From Calendula officinalis (taxonomy: Eukaryota; Streptophyta; Magnoliopsida; Asterales; Asteraceae): a DNA stretch of 64,000 bases. The stretch spans positions 37,169,257-37,233,256 of the forward strand of contig OY970834.1 in NCBI GenBank assembly GCA_963853835.1, in the 5' to 3' direction. Below are positions 47,205 through 57,044 of the stretch, one piece after another. The notes under the pieces were generated by a model, which was not told the DNA's origin, ran no database searches, and saw nothing but the letters and a program-made list of their open reading frames with translations. A program made the position numbers and the translations under genes. Position 1 is the first letter of the stretch. Each line of letters starts with the position of its first letter.

Positions 47205-49025
47205 ATGGAGCCAATAGCCAATAGTTTTGAAGATGACACGAAGCAGATTATCATAGAAGCTATTGCATCAGCTCTACGAGATTCAAGGGCAGAAATGATT
47301 AAAAATCTAACAAAGATCAAGAACGACCTTGATTACTGTTGTCAACAAATGCAAAATTTGAATGAAAGAACCCGAGGTAATAATCACACTCTTCCATTTT
47401 CGAATTTTGAAGTCAAGGATTCAAGTTCTTGTACATCTTTTGTTGGTAATTCGAGAAATGCAATGGTCATAGATAGTAAAAAGGAAGTAAAAAATGAAAA
47501 AACAGACTGTGCACATAAGGTGTTTGATGAAATGCTCATAGTCAAAAAAATTGAACAACAAGGTACAATGGGAGATTATTATGATGAATTTAATTCACTC
47601 TTTAGTAATATGAGTTTGAATGAATCTTGTATCATTAGTCTATTCATTTCGGGGTTGCAACCCGAAATTGAGAAACGTGTTACAAGGTTTGAACCTAAAA
47701 GCCTTTATGATGCCTATTGTTTGGCTTTGGTGCAAGAAAGGACTAATGATCTCATGAAGAGAATGAAAAATCCACCATTGTTACCTACTCTGAATGATAA
47801 CAACAATGGTTTGGTATTTTGTGATAAGTCAAGTGACATGGATGACAATAACAATGGATTGATGATTCTTGATGAAGTTGATAAAGGTGATAATAAAGAC
47901 AATGAAGAAACTCTTGATGATAAAGAAAATAATAAAGATAATGAAATTGAGCCAAAGGATTCATGTTATGTGGAAGACAAAAACATTGAATTAGTGGCTC
48001 TTGATAAGCTCAAAGATCAAACTAAAGAAACTGAATTACTTGGTTACAATTGCCTTGAACGTGAAAATTCAATTGAAGAAAATACTAGCAATTTTATGAA
48101 GAACCAGTTGAGGCCACATTGGTTAAATTCTTCAATGTTTAAAGATACAAATGGTGTAGGAAACGAAAGTAACATGAGGGTACTTGATACATCTTTGCAA
48201 GAAAATGATAAAAGTGTACTAACTGGGCATTTTGTTGATTTCTCCTTTCTTTTGAGAAAATCAAATGAAGAAGAGATACTAATATCTGATGATTTTGATA
48301 AAACAATTGTTGTGGAATGCGACTTTAAGGTACTTAAAGGAATTTCATATAAGGAAGTGGCAGTGGTTGAAAAGGCCGAGTTTGATGAACGTTTTGGAAG
48401 TCTCTCTATATATGAAGACTACATGGTTGATGGATCTTTTATAAAAAATAAAAGAATTTGGTATCTTGCTTATTACTTAACAGTTAGTGAGACATTTGAA
48501 TGGGTTAATGAGACTTTTGAATGGAAACCTGGTTGGCAATTTTCGTCAGATAAAATGTGTAGATTGATTGGCCAAAATGTAAAACCAAAAAAGGTGCATT
48601 TTGATATTTGGAAGTGGCCTACAAGGAAAAAGAGAAGAGGTTGTGGAATTGTTAAACAATGGCAATCTAAAATTAAAGCAAAAATCAGAATTGGTGAAAT
48701 ATCAAACGGTTCTGATGAAGGTTGTGATAGAGTTTTTATGGAGGAACAAGTTGTTACAACTAGTTTTATTGTTTCACTTGATCAAATTGGATATACCGTT
48801 GTAAATGGTGGACTGATTGTTCAAACTATACATTCTGATACGGGTGCTCAGATTCGAATTATGCAAGATAACCATCTACCTGCTTGTGCATTTAGCAGTG
48901 AAGCACTTGTGCACATACCTGAGAAAACTTCTAATTTGAGAAAAACTCCTTTTCAAGTAGCAGAAGTAGCACTTATTGGGCTAGAGCATACACATCTGCT
49001 CAGAATGTGGGCATTATCTTCTTAG
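47205..49025 (+). CDS. Gag-like protein with C-terminal KH-domain-like segment
   Basis: Single 606-codon ORF of the non-autonomous element, first ATG after the primer site. Residues ~10-60 form a short helical N-terminus. Residues ~105-185 resemble retrotransposon Gag (GDYYDEFNSLFSNMSLNES, FISGLQPEIEKRV, LYDAYCLALVQER). Residues ~195-270 are Asp/Asn/Lys/Glu-rich. Residues ~330-500 are unrecognised and include a basic Trp-containing patch (FDIWKWPTRKKRRG). Residues ~519-590 (DQIGYTVVNGG, IHSDTGAQIRIMQDNHLPAC, SSEALVHI) follow the KH domain of plant HEN4/PEPPER-like proteins (form DQIGxxIGKGG, TGAQIRI, DEHLPxCAL, DELVQI). The RNA-contacting GxxG loop reads VNGG, so RNA binding is doubtful. No zinc knuckle or enzyme domain. 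The intact frame suggests recent function or recent insertion. Confidence 0.8.
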   Translation: MEPIANSFEDDTKQIIIEAIASALRDSRAEMIKNLTKIKNDLDYCCQQMQNLNERTRGNNHTLPFSNFEVKDSSSCTSFVGNSRNAMVIDSKKEVKNEKTDCAHKVFDEMLIVKKIEQQGTMGDYYDEFNSLFSNMSLNESCIISLFISGLQPEIEKRVTRFEPKSLYDAYCLALVQERTNDLMKRMKNPPLLPTLNDNNNGLVFCDKSSDMDDNNNGLMILDEVDKGDNKDNEETLDDKENNKDNEIEPKDSCYVEDKNIELVALDKLKDQTKETELLGYNCLERENSIEENTSNFMKNQLRPHWLNSSMFKDTNGVGNESNMRVLDTSLQENDKSVLTGHFVDFSFLLRKSNEEEILISDDFDKTIVVECDFKVLKGISYKEVAVVEKAEFDERFGSLSIYEDYMVDGSFIKNKRIWYLAYYLTVSETFEWVNETFEWKPGWQFSSDKMCRLIGQNVKPKKVHFDIWKWPTRKKRRGCGIVKQWQSKIKAKIRIGEISNGSDEGCDRVFMEEQVVTTSFIVSLDQIGYTVVNGGLIVQTIHSDTGAQIRIMQDNHLPACAFSSEALVHIPEKTSNLRKTPFQVAEVALIGLEHTHLLRMWALSS

Positions 49026-49029
49026 GGCT

Positions 49030-49215
49030 ACATGATCAGTGGTTTAAATCAGTTTCTTATGTGTATTTCTTGGGGCTACATAATCAATGGATATGCTAGT
49101 TTTAAAAGTTTTAGTGCAGCTAAGAAGTTGTGTGATGGATTGGCTTGTTTAAAGGTGGTTATGTGGACCTTTATGCACTTTGGTTGCACTAATAATTGGT
49201 CGTGTGTTAAATTGA
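49030..49215 (+). pseudogene. PPR-motif-like fragment inside the LTR element
   Basis: Just after the stop of the Gag/KH ORF, the plus strand reads YMISGLNQF, then YIINGYASFKSFSAAKKLCD, then GLACLKVVMWTFM. This matches the spacing and residues of plant pentatricopeptide repeats (MYAxCxSxxxAxKLFDxMPxxDVVxWTTM). The key positions are eroded (Cys for Phe, Leu for Pro). It is probably a captured piece of a PPR gene, not a working repeat. Confidence 0.5.
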
Positions 49216-49520
49216 CTTCAAGTTTAATTCAGTGTACACAATCAAAACAATTAACTCGAGAGACATGGCGTTTTAGTTTTGTTTTCCAATTCTCGAGGAA
49301 AAGAATTAATTAGGCATTGAACCATTCATGTTGCTACCAATCAGTTTAGGTGGATAAAATTAAAAGGGCTCCTGCAAATTTTGCTTATTAAAGATTCTCC
49401 TGCAAGGTCCATTGCTGTGCAGCAAACGGGTCATATGCTGAGTTAGTTCTCATACCGAGTTGTCTCGGACCGAGTTAGTTCATATGTTTTTTCCCTGATT
49501 CTTGAGGACAAGAATCTTTT

Positions 49521-49533
49521 AAGGGGAATGGTT
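49521..49533 (+). other. Polypurine tract
   Basis: AAGGGGAATGGTT directly before the 3' LTR; plus-strand priming site of reverse transcription. Confidence 0.8.
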
Positions 49534-49842
49534 TGATACGAACTATTTAGAATATGCACATGGCACGCACGTGAGAGAAGCTAACGGAATTAACCAACTC
49601 TGATTGTTGTTACAGTTAGTTGAGTTAGATATAAATACATAGTTTGTAAGAATAGAGTTAGCTTTTGGGATTTGTTAATCAGTTTCTCTCTTTCAATTCT
49701 CTCTACTTGTAATCTTTGATTACCGAATAAATCATTCGATTACTTGAACAAATCATTCGGATTTCCTTTCTTAACATGGAATTCCCTGTGTTTGTTTGTT
49801 CGATTCTCATTTCTTAATTGATTTCTGAATCGAATCATATCA
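49534..49842 (+). repeat. 3' LTR of the KH/PPR-carrying element
   Basis: A 309-bp copy of the LTR at 46812-47119, followed by the second TSD copy GAATC at 49843-49847. Confidence 0.93.
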
Positions 49843-49959
49843 GAATCTCTATGGGGGGGCTGAGTTTTCCCTGTAAAGGAGCTCGAACCCGGGGTGCTCG
49901 CTGGAACATTGTGAGTAGGCTTCCGTTGTTATCATTTTCCGTTTCCAAGAAAAAGAAGG

Positions 49960-50290
49960 GGCTCCTCTAACCGGCGGACTTGTGAACCAAAATCCAAGAA
50001 CACAAACCCGACATAAATTGACACCTCTAATCATAAGCGATTATTATGTGAATATACTCTATCTTTGACTTTCCATTTTTCAATGTGAGGGGCCAGATAT
50101 GTTATGTTAACTCTAAACCATGTGAATATAGTTTCATTCCCATGCTAATGTAGGGTTTTACTCTAATTAGACATACATTGCATACATTTAATCTGATAAA
50201 AATTAAAATTGATGAAATCAAGAGGTCTATCATCTCACATGTGATGGTTACATATCAAGTATAACGGAAAAAGATTTAAAAAAAAAACAA
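49960..50290. repeat. Part of duplicated segment, arm A
   Basis: GGGCTCCTCTAACCGGCGGA through ACATAAATTGACACCTCTAA and AAGCGATTATTATGTGAATA matches 57474-57536 plus 62432-62640 (arm B), which is split by the Copia element. Arm A has extra bases (GAGGGGCC, CATCTCACATGTGATGG) missing from B. The rest of arm A continues into the relic gene at 50290-51960. Confidence 0.85.
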
Positions 50291-51960
50291 ACAAAAATAA
50301 AATCTATTGAGGTGTTGTTACTCGGTGTATCGATTCGGTGACACCAAACCCTCGATGTAATGGAATGATATTCTGGGCGACGGGCGAGTACGTTAGGACA
50401 TTATAATTCTTCGCGTGTAGATATAACCATTTATGGAATACATTCCATTCCTCGTTACGTGAAACTGTGGGTCGACGAAAGGTGGACAATCTATCGGGTA
50501 ATTATAAGTTGTGACATTCGTCCAATAATATTCTCTATCTCCATCCATCCTCGATCCTATCACACGAATTCTTACTTGAAGCAGCCACACATAAGTGAAG
50601 GCACCCTTCTAGAGCCGTGAAAGCCAAAGACCATAGGTCAACGACAAATGTTTCAGTCTTGGTATCAAATCGTATAACTGAATATGGTAATAGATTTAAG
50701 GCGCGCTTCGACGAGTGTTTCATTCAGGCAAATCCAATCATGAAGTCCTTGGGCCACCGTTCTCCGGATTTCAACGAGTATATGTATACATTACCAACAC
50801 GTGTTACCGTTAAAATCCTGTAGTCGTCCTCAGTAATAAAAAGCGAATGTTGACCTATAATACTCTACACCATAGGATTTAGACCAGTCAAAGGATTTAG
50901 GTCAACATATTTATAACAACTAAGAACGCATACCAGTCCATGAAAAGATGTTACAATCCTCATGTTAGGATTACTGATCTGGAATAATGGCTCTTGGCAT
51001 CTTCGTTCACAGTCGACGGAGCTAAACTTGAATGGTATTGTTGTGGAGTAGTTTTTCGTGGCCGTTGGGTTCGGTGCAATTCAATTAATCAAAATCAAAA
51101 TCGATGTTGAAAACACCTGTTAGCCCAATTCAATTAATCTCCACACGGGTATTAGTATTTCTTCTGCATATAATTTTCATTTGTTAATTTGATTCTGACC
51201 TTGAAGGCCTTTTAATATAATGAATCTATTACTAAAGTTGATGCGACCTCTTTTTCTATAAAAATGTGTCTTACAATAACTTTTAATTCCAAAATGTTGT
51301 TAAAACATACCTGGAACTGGAAAAACTTGTGATGATCTGCAACACAAAGAAATAAAGACGCGTGATTGCATACATCACAAGTGACAACCCTGTGGGATGT
51401 ACCACCATTTAATTGTACACCACCAACATTTGCACAAACATTATTAAATATAGCAACAAGAGACTATTAAAACAGGTAAAAAAATTTATTTATTGTAAAA
51501 TGCTTACTTGGAAGGTCTCTCTTATTAATTTGTGAAAATTTGTCTATTTTCCATGTATATTACCAACAAAGTTCAGAAGGATTAGGTCATGAAGATTAAT
51601 AAAATCGGTATTTATTAAGATGGACTTTTGTGACTTTTTATAATGTATTCAGTGTTGTCAATGAAGAACACAGATACACCACCATTGGCTGATTCTAACA
51701 TGTAAATATCTAAACAACTACCTTATATTTGGATTGAAATTAAATAAATAAAAAACATACCACAATCATCATCATCTTCAGTATTCAAATAAGGTGGTGA
51801 TGTTGAGGTAATTCCGATTTCCACCTGCTCAGAAGACCGTCATCCAACAATTATATCACCCCATTCGATAGTCCCTCTAATGATTTGCTAATCACAGATT
51901 CTTCACTTGAACTCGTGGCGGTGCGTGATTCTTGCCAAGATGGAGGTTTCGATTTCTGAT
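50290..51960 (-). pseudogene. Decayed F-box-associated-domain-like gene, copy A
   Basis: Minus-strand segments line up as broken exons. Near 51840-51770, SEQVEIGITSTSPPYLNTED is followed by a GTATG donor. At 51355-51310, DHHKFFQFQ lies between AG and GT. From 51050 down the text reads KNYSTTIPFKFSSVDC, then NPNMRIVTSFHGLVCVLSC, then VDLNPLTGLNP. Further down come VGNVYIYSLKSGERWP, LLPYSVIRFDTKTETFVVDL, LEGCLHLCVAAS and FVDPQFHVTRNG. The order (SxxGLxC, NPxTG, YSLxSxxW, IRFDxxTE, LxGCLxL) resembles the F-box-associated beta-propeller. At least three in-frame stops break it and no F-box is visible. The family call is tentative. Confidence 0.45.
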
Positions 51961-53813
51961 TACATATAAGTTGCAGCCATTCGTGGCAGATTTTGTGGAA
52001 TTGAAGCTGAAATTCTGCAAAATAGAATGTGATTTGAAGAACAACCTTGATTTGGGCGATGATAATTTATGGCATTTTTATTTCTCTGGTATAAAACTGC
52101 GCCATTTTGTGTGTGTACAAATGTACAATAAAGGAAAAGGAAGACTAATGAAACTAAATCGTGGGCCGGGTTATTTGTGTATTATAGTTGTAAGAGTTTT
52201 GCTAATGACAGTCCTTAGGGTTGTCAATAGACATGCAACCAAAATTTGTACACCAATTAATAACCACCTCCTAGATTTTTGGAACTACTTCTCTCCATAG
52301 ATAAATGTACAACTCCTAGCAAAACCCTAGTTTAAATATGGGCCGGTAAAAAAACGTAGTTAAAAGTATATCAACGATGACTACAAAATTATAACAAAAA
52401 GTTTCAAAACAAAAAAATTACTACTACTATAATACTCTTTAAAAATTACTACTACGATGATACTCTTGGATGTTATTTTTAAGAAAAAGTTTATAAACTA
52501 AAAGCTAACTGAAACAGATTTAAAAAAGCTTAAGCTTTTTGAAATAAAAATTACTACTACTATAATACTCTTGTATAGTTGCATTCATATCGCATTTATG
52601 TACCATTTTATGTCATTTTACATCTTTATGCAAATTAAATTTCCACCTTCCAACTCTAGATAAAAGTTTCAACTTTCAACTACAACTAACAACTAGTAGC
52701 TCTAATGTTTAGCTAGTTTTTCCAAACTTACCCTTTAAGTTCATAAATTTGCAACTATCCTAGACAAATGAAAATGATGTTTGTTTTGCTGAGTTTATTA
52801 ATATTATTTATGTCAAAGCTTTCGATATTTAATATTACATTTAGTGAGTTTCTTATTTCTTATTATCTACTAAAAAAAGAAAGTACTCCCTCCGTCTTAA
52901 AATTATTGTTCACTTCAAAAAAAGCATACAGTTTAGGAAAAATACATTAATTACACTATGTCACTAATCAAATTTTCTCTTTCTCACTTAAATAGGTTGA
53001 AATTTAGGAAATATAGTCTTTGTGGGACAAAGCTGAAGAAATAAACTATACTTAGTGTTAGATTATCAGCTGACGTTAGTTCTCAACTGATTGTGATATT
53101 CAATCGATATGTGTCATCTGTTGAAGCAACATTTATATTTGATTAACCATATCAAGACATTCTTTCAGAAGGTCAAAGATTAAAGATGACTTTTTCACCT
53201 GATACATGATCAGCTGACAAGTGCTATCAGAATTCTTAACCAAGAACTCACTACAGGAAGGTTGTAAAATATTACTATTTATTGGGATTTGATATTGGCA
53301 GCCCTTAGGGCTATCAATAAGGGTGAATATTCTGTTTATTATCCCATATTTTTCTCAATAAAAGTTTAGATAGCTAATAAATAGCCCAAAATAGAAGGAA
53401 AATATATTGAATCATAGAGACAAATGTGGATAATATATGGAATCTTATTAGTTATTATTATTTTTAAATCAAAATTTTCATTCTTATTGACATCCCTAAA
53501 AGCTGTCATCCTCAAAAACCTTTATATAACTCTATCATTATACCGGTGTCAACACCTTTTTTTACAGCAGTAGCACCTGATTTTAAACATCCTCGGGCAG
53601 CATCAAGCCACCTTCCAACCGATATGAGTAGTTCAACACTTCTGTATTCAATTTGGATTTACAGTTTTTTTTAGCTTTAGGATGCAGTGTATATAATACA
53701 TTAACTTTATTACATTTAAAATGCATATAAAATTTTGATAGAAGGCAAAAACGAATTTTTGAAGGCAACCTAATTGCAGCCAGCCAGCCATGGTGTTTTT
53801 TTTAAATATTTTT
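51961..53813. other. Intergenic, with possible minus-strand exon relics near 53120-53230 and 53560-53680
   Basis: AT-rich spacer. Near 53680-53560 the minus strand reads YRSVELLISVGRWLDAARG then LKSGATAVKKG, which has coding-like composition. Near 53260-53120 it reads SEFLVKNSDSTCQL then VKKSSLIFDLLKECLDMVN. These may be remains of one gene, family unknown. A Stowaway-like end starts at 52886. The ORF at 51932-52300 has no support. Confidence 0.3.
52886..53040. mobile_element. Stowaway-like MITE, one end degraded
   Basis: Starts CTCCCTCCGTCTTAAAATTA after TA and shares internal words with 36001-36176. The right end is not clean (CTTTGTGGGACAAAGCTGAAG). Confidence 0.5.
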
Positions 53814-55518
53814 TGTAACGACCCGAAAATTGTAAATAAATAAAATATGTAAAAATATGATAATTATGGATAAACCATATAAAACACGTAGAAATTGGTT
53901 TCGTGTCGTTTGGACACCGTATGAGAAAGTTATGGGCGAAACCGGGTCGAGACAAAGGTCGAAAACTGCAGCCTTGCTGCCCTGGGGAGTTCGCGGCGCG
54001 AAATGTAGTTCGCGATCGCGAACTTGGAACAGAAACTTTGGGTTTTTGGTGATCGAAGTTCACGGCTGGCTCACGATCGGGAAGAAGTTCGCGACAAGGG
54101 AAGTTCGCGGCGCGAACTCGTCCGACCAGGCATTAAAGACGGGATTTTGCTCATTTATTGCATATCAAAACCCTAGTTCCTCTCTTTGGCGATTTTCGAG
54201 CATAGCATCTGGTTTGGGTTGATTTCTTCACAAATCCTTGGTAGATTTCACTCCTAGTGGAAGATTAAAGGTATATCTTCACTCTTTCATCTTTGTAGCT
54301 CAAGACTATGGATCTTGAAGCTAGGGTTTGAAACCCTAGTTCTTGGGTTGGTGATTTATGGTGAAATAAATGTTGTATACACTTAATAGATGGTATATTA
54401 ATAAGTGAATTAAGTGTATGGTTAAGATTTGTAAGAATCTTAAGGGTTGGTTAAACCTAGGGTTTGGTAAATTATCATAATTGGGGGAAAATTGTTAGTA
54501 AGTGTTATCTAGAGATGGATGAACACATTAGTAGTAGTAATTGATGTTGATCATATTGTGATAATTGTATTAGGCTTTTGGTGAAGTCTTGGAAAGTTGA
54601 TTGGATTGAGAAGCAAGAGATTGGGTGTCAAGAACACGGTTTGAGCATCTTATTGCTAAGGTGAGTACGTGTGGACTTTACTGAGTACATAGCTATAGAA
54701 ATGTGTTCCAATTACTTGCATTTAGCTTATTTGATTATGTGTGTAGACTTATTGTGTTGAGTTAGTTTGACACTATTGATAGTGGTTAACTAACCTGTTT
54801 GATGATAGATGTGATAGCTTAAGGCTTGATTGGGATAACTGCTGAGTTATGGCAAGTGAGATGATGTGATGATGCGGGGGATCCTCGATCATGAGAATAT
54901 GGAATGGGGAGCATTTGGGCGGATCCCCATCGGCCCATTCCATGATAGTAGTCTTGCTAACTGGAGATAGTCCGGCGAGCAAGGCAGGTATTGGTAGATT
55001 GGACGAATCCCTCTTGCCTTTACCTTGAGGCTTATTAATGCGGGGGATCCCCGGTTAATAAGTTAATGTGGTTCTAGTTGGTTCGGGGGCAACCCGATAA
55101 CTAGATATAATTGCTAGGGGAGCAAGATTGATAGGGTCACAATAGGGTGACTAGATAGGTGGACGAGCAGCATACTTGTGTGTTTACTTACTATATGATA
55201 TTTATTATTATTGGGTCAAAACCCATGTATCTCACGAGACATTCTTGTCTCACGTACTCCTTGTTTGTTTTGCTATGTACTCAGGTTCGGGATCGAAGGT
55301 TTAGGTGCGCATGGATAGAGATGCGATGCCTAGAATAGAAGAGCACTAGATTGGATTTAAACTTAGCTTTGGTTTTGATATATTTTGTAACACCAAAACT
55401 TATACTCTGATTTCATACCAAAGGTTTTTGTAAATCCATATTTTGGGAATAGTTCTTCTATTTAATGAAAATGATTTATTTTGGCCAAATGTTTTGTATT
55501 AAAAATTGAGGTGTTACA
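53814..55518 (+). repeat. 5' LTR of the truncated Gypsy-like element
   Basis: A 1705-bp LTR starting TGTAACGACCCGAAAATTG and ending TTGAGGTGTTACA. It shares nearly all blocks with the LTRs at 8806-10553 (inverted) and 18558-20467, for example GGTTTCGTGTC, TTTGGACACCGTATGAGAA and GCTATGTACTCAGGTTCGGG. Confidence 0.9.
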
Positions 55519-55521
55519 ACT

Positions 55522-55534
55522 TGGTATCAGAGCT
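55522..55534 (+). other. Primer-binding site, tRNA-Met type
   Basis: TGGTATCAGAGCT three bases after the LTR end, complementary to initiator tRNA-Met. Confidence 0.88.
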
Positions 55535-55766
55535 ATAGTTTAAGTGAATTAGGTTGGATGACCATCCTTGTCTTAGATTGTAGCTATAGGAATATAAGAT
55601 TCCTTGAGATTATAGGTTGACCTTGAGACTTTATGTTAAGTTTAGGGTTGAATCTAGGGGACCTATGAAAGTTGATATGATTTTGGATTTGAGTCTTATG
55701 AGACTAATGGGTTGTACATGAGGTACTAAATGTTTAATGTCTTTCGTATAGTCTTGATCGAAAGAA

Positions 55767-56477
55767 ATGGTGAATACCCGGCGTAGTGGGAAAGCCCCGG
55801 AGAACCGGGAGGAAGAAATACCTCATGTCGAGGTTGTGGTTGAGCAAGAGAGCCGACCGTCGATGCATCGAGTTGATGAATCGGAGGTCGGAGCTAATAA
55901 GACTCCGGTAACTATGGCGGATCTCCAAACTATTATAGATCAAATCAAAGGGACGGTGGTCGAGGAAGTGCACCGTATAATGGGAAACCGTGAAAAGAAG
56001 GAGGATGACCGTGAGTCCGAGGATGAGAGGACCGGGGGTAGTGACACCGGTGAAAGAAAATCATCTACGGGTGGTCAAAGTGATGCTAGGGCAAGACCTG
56101 ATGAAAAAGAAGGTTGTTCATTCAAATCTTTCATGGCTTGTAAGCCAAATGTGTATTCGGGTAGCTCGGACCCGAAAGTTACTATGAGGTGGATCCAAGA
56201 GACCGAGCGGGTCATCGGGAGTAGTAAGTGCAAGAAGGCGGATATGGTGACGTATGCGTCACAATTGTTGAAAGAAGACGCTATGGTTTGGTGGGACATA
56301 GTGTATGAAACCCTCGGGAGGGAGGTTGTCGAAATGATGTCATGGGATGAGTTCACCATGAGATTGAAAGTCAACATATACATTCCACATAATGCTATTT
56401 ACATACTTCATGAATTAGGGAATTATTATAATGCAACAATTGCAGTAATATTCTACATAAAAATTTTAATGCCCTAA
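55767..56477 (+). pseudogene. Ty3/Gypsy-like gag, 3'-truncated
   Basis: The frame of 236 codons starts MVNTRRSGKAPENREEE. A charged spacer follows, then residues ~115-200 carry the retrotransposon Gag core: FKSFMACKPNVYSGSSDP, MRWIQETERVIGSSKC, VTYASQLLKEDAMVWWD, MSWDEFTMRLK. At about residue 200 the Gag pattern ends and the frame reads AT-rich sequence (VNIYIPHNAIYILHE) to a stop. Capsid C-terminal part, zinc knuckle and pol are missing. Confidence 0.85.
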
Positions 56478-56874
56478 TGACCAGCCTAATTCATGCAATT
56501 TTAGGGTCTGGAATAATTGCAATAACTGCATCTCAATTTTAATTATTACAAATATAATTTTTTAACAGAGCTTTTAACTAATTTGTACATAATGCAAACA
56601 TAATTTTTTCAATACTTTAATGACTAGAATGCATCTCAATTTATGGTGGAACCATCTGCAATTGCACCCTATTGTCTCAAACTATAAACAGCCTAATTAG
56701 GCTGCAACTGCATCCTAATTGCAGCCTTGTAAATACTGCATTGTACACTTCATGTATAGCATTCAATTTTACACTTGCAGCCTTCAGAGTTAGCTGCAAG
56801 AGTAAGTTACTAATTTACCCAATTTTTTAATTCCTTAAATAATTAGGAATTTTGAATAGTTACTTTTTTGTAGG
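56371..56874. other. Spacer after the gag break
   Basis: AT-rich sequence with repeated CTGCA, TAATTGCAG and GCAATAACTGCATC words. CTAATTGCAGCC also occurs just before the LTR at 53771, which hints that this is host DNA related to the left flank. No gene. Confidence 0.35.
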
Positions 56875-57044
56875 AATAAGAAACCGGAGAACACAAGTTT
56901 CAGATTGTGGACATTTCCGGTTATTGTATATGGGCTGCTTGGGGTTGTTACAGCTGCAGAATTAATTGTGTATATATTTTGGGCTGTTTCTACTTATGCT
57001 TTCCAGAAAACTTGATTCCCTACTATGAGAGTCAAGGAATAAGG
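56875..57044 (+). pseudogene. Relic exon resembling ferric reduction oxidase (FRO)
   Basis: After an acceptor-like TTTTTTGTAG the plus strand reads NKKPENTSFRLWTFPVIVYG, then LLGVVTAAELIVYIFWAVS. After a frame change it reads NLIPYYESQGIR, directly followed by GTAATA as donor. This order resembles FRO proteins (FRLWTFPVLVDGPxGVVxxxE, a membrane segment, IPYYESQGI). The frameshift and isolation mark it as a pseudogene fragment. Based on remembered family patterns, so moderate certainty. Confidence 0.42.

Larger units (their letters stand above)
46812..49842 (+). mobile_element. Non-autonomous LTR retrotransposon carrying host-like KH and PPR sequence
   Basis: A complete 3031-bp element with perfect 5-bp TSD GAATC (46807-46811 and 49843-49847). 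LTRs of 308 and 309 bp start TGATACGAAC and end CATATCA. A Met-tRNA-type primer-binding site TGGTATCAGAGCC lies at 47122-47134, three bases from the LTR. A purine tract AAGGGGAATGG at 49521-49531 precedes the 3' LTR. The internal region has one long Gag-like ORF and no protease, integrase, reverse transcriptase or RNase H. It would need those enzymes from an autonomous relative. The LTRs differ at only about five positions, so insertion was recent. The pre-3'-LTR word CTTGAGGACAAGAATCTTTT resembles that of plant Gypsy elements, which suggests the parent group. Confidence 0.92.
46696..49952 (+). mobile_element. SINE-like insertion, split by an LTR element
   Basis: The 8-bp direct repeat AAGAAGGG flanks this segment (46688-46695 and 49953-49960). 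The sister arm of the duplication has one uninterrupted site near 57469-57474 (TTAAGAAGTAATGGGCTCC), so this is an insertion. Without the LTR element the body is about 221 bp. A B-box-like GGAGTTCGAATCC is at 46749-46761 and another, GAGCTCGAACCC, at about 49879-49890, suggesting tRNA-derived parts. Which SINE family is unknown. Confidence 0.55.
53814..56370 (+). mobile_element. Truncated Ty3/Gypsy-like element of family A (5' LTR, primer site, partial gag)
   Basis: The LTR (53814-55518), TGGTATCAGAGCT primer site (55522-55534), leader and gag start (55767) are in order. The gag frame then loses similarity near 56370 and runs into AT-rich host-like sequence. No pol and no 3' LTR follow within the window, so the element is 3'-truncated. 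It ties the two solo LTRs (8806-10553, 18558-20467) to the Gypsy class. Confidence 0.85.

Noticed and set aside
47205..49025. The 606-codon ORF as an ordinary host gene
   Set aside because: It is bounded by LTRs with TSD, primer-binding site and purine tract, and starts Gag-like; it belongs to a retrotransposon.
51932..52300. 122-codon plus-strand ORF
   Set aside because: No recognisable domain; it is antisense to the start of relic gene copy A and has no coding texture beyond being open.
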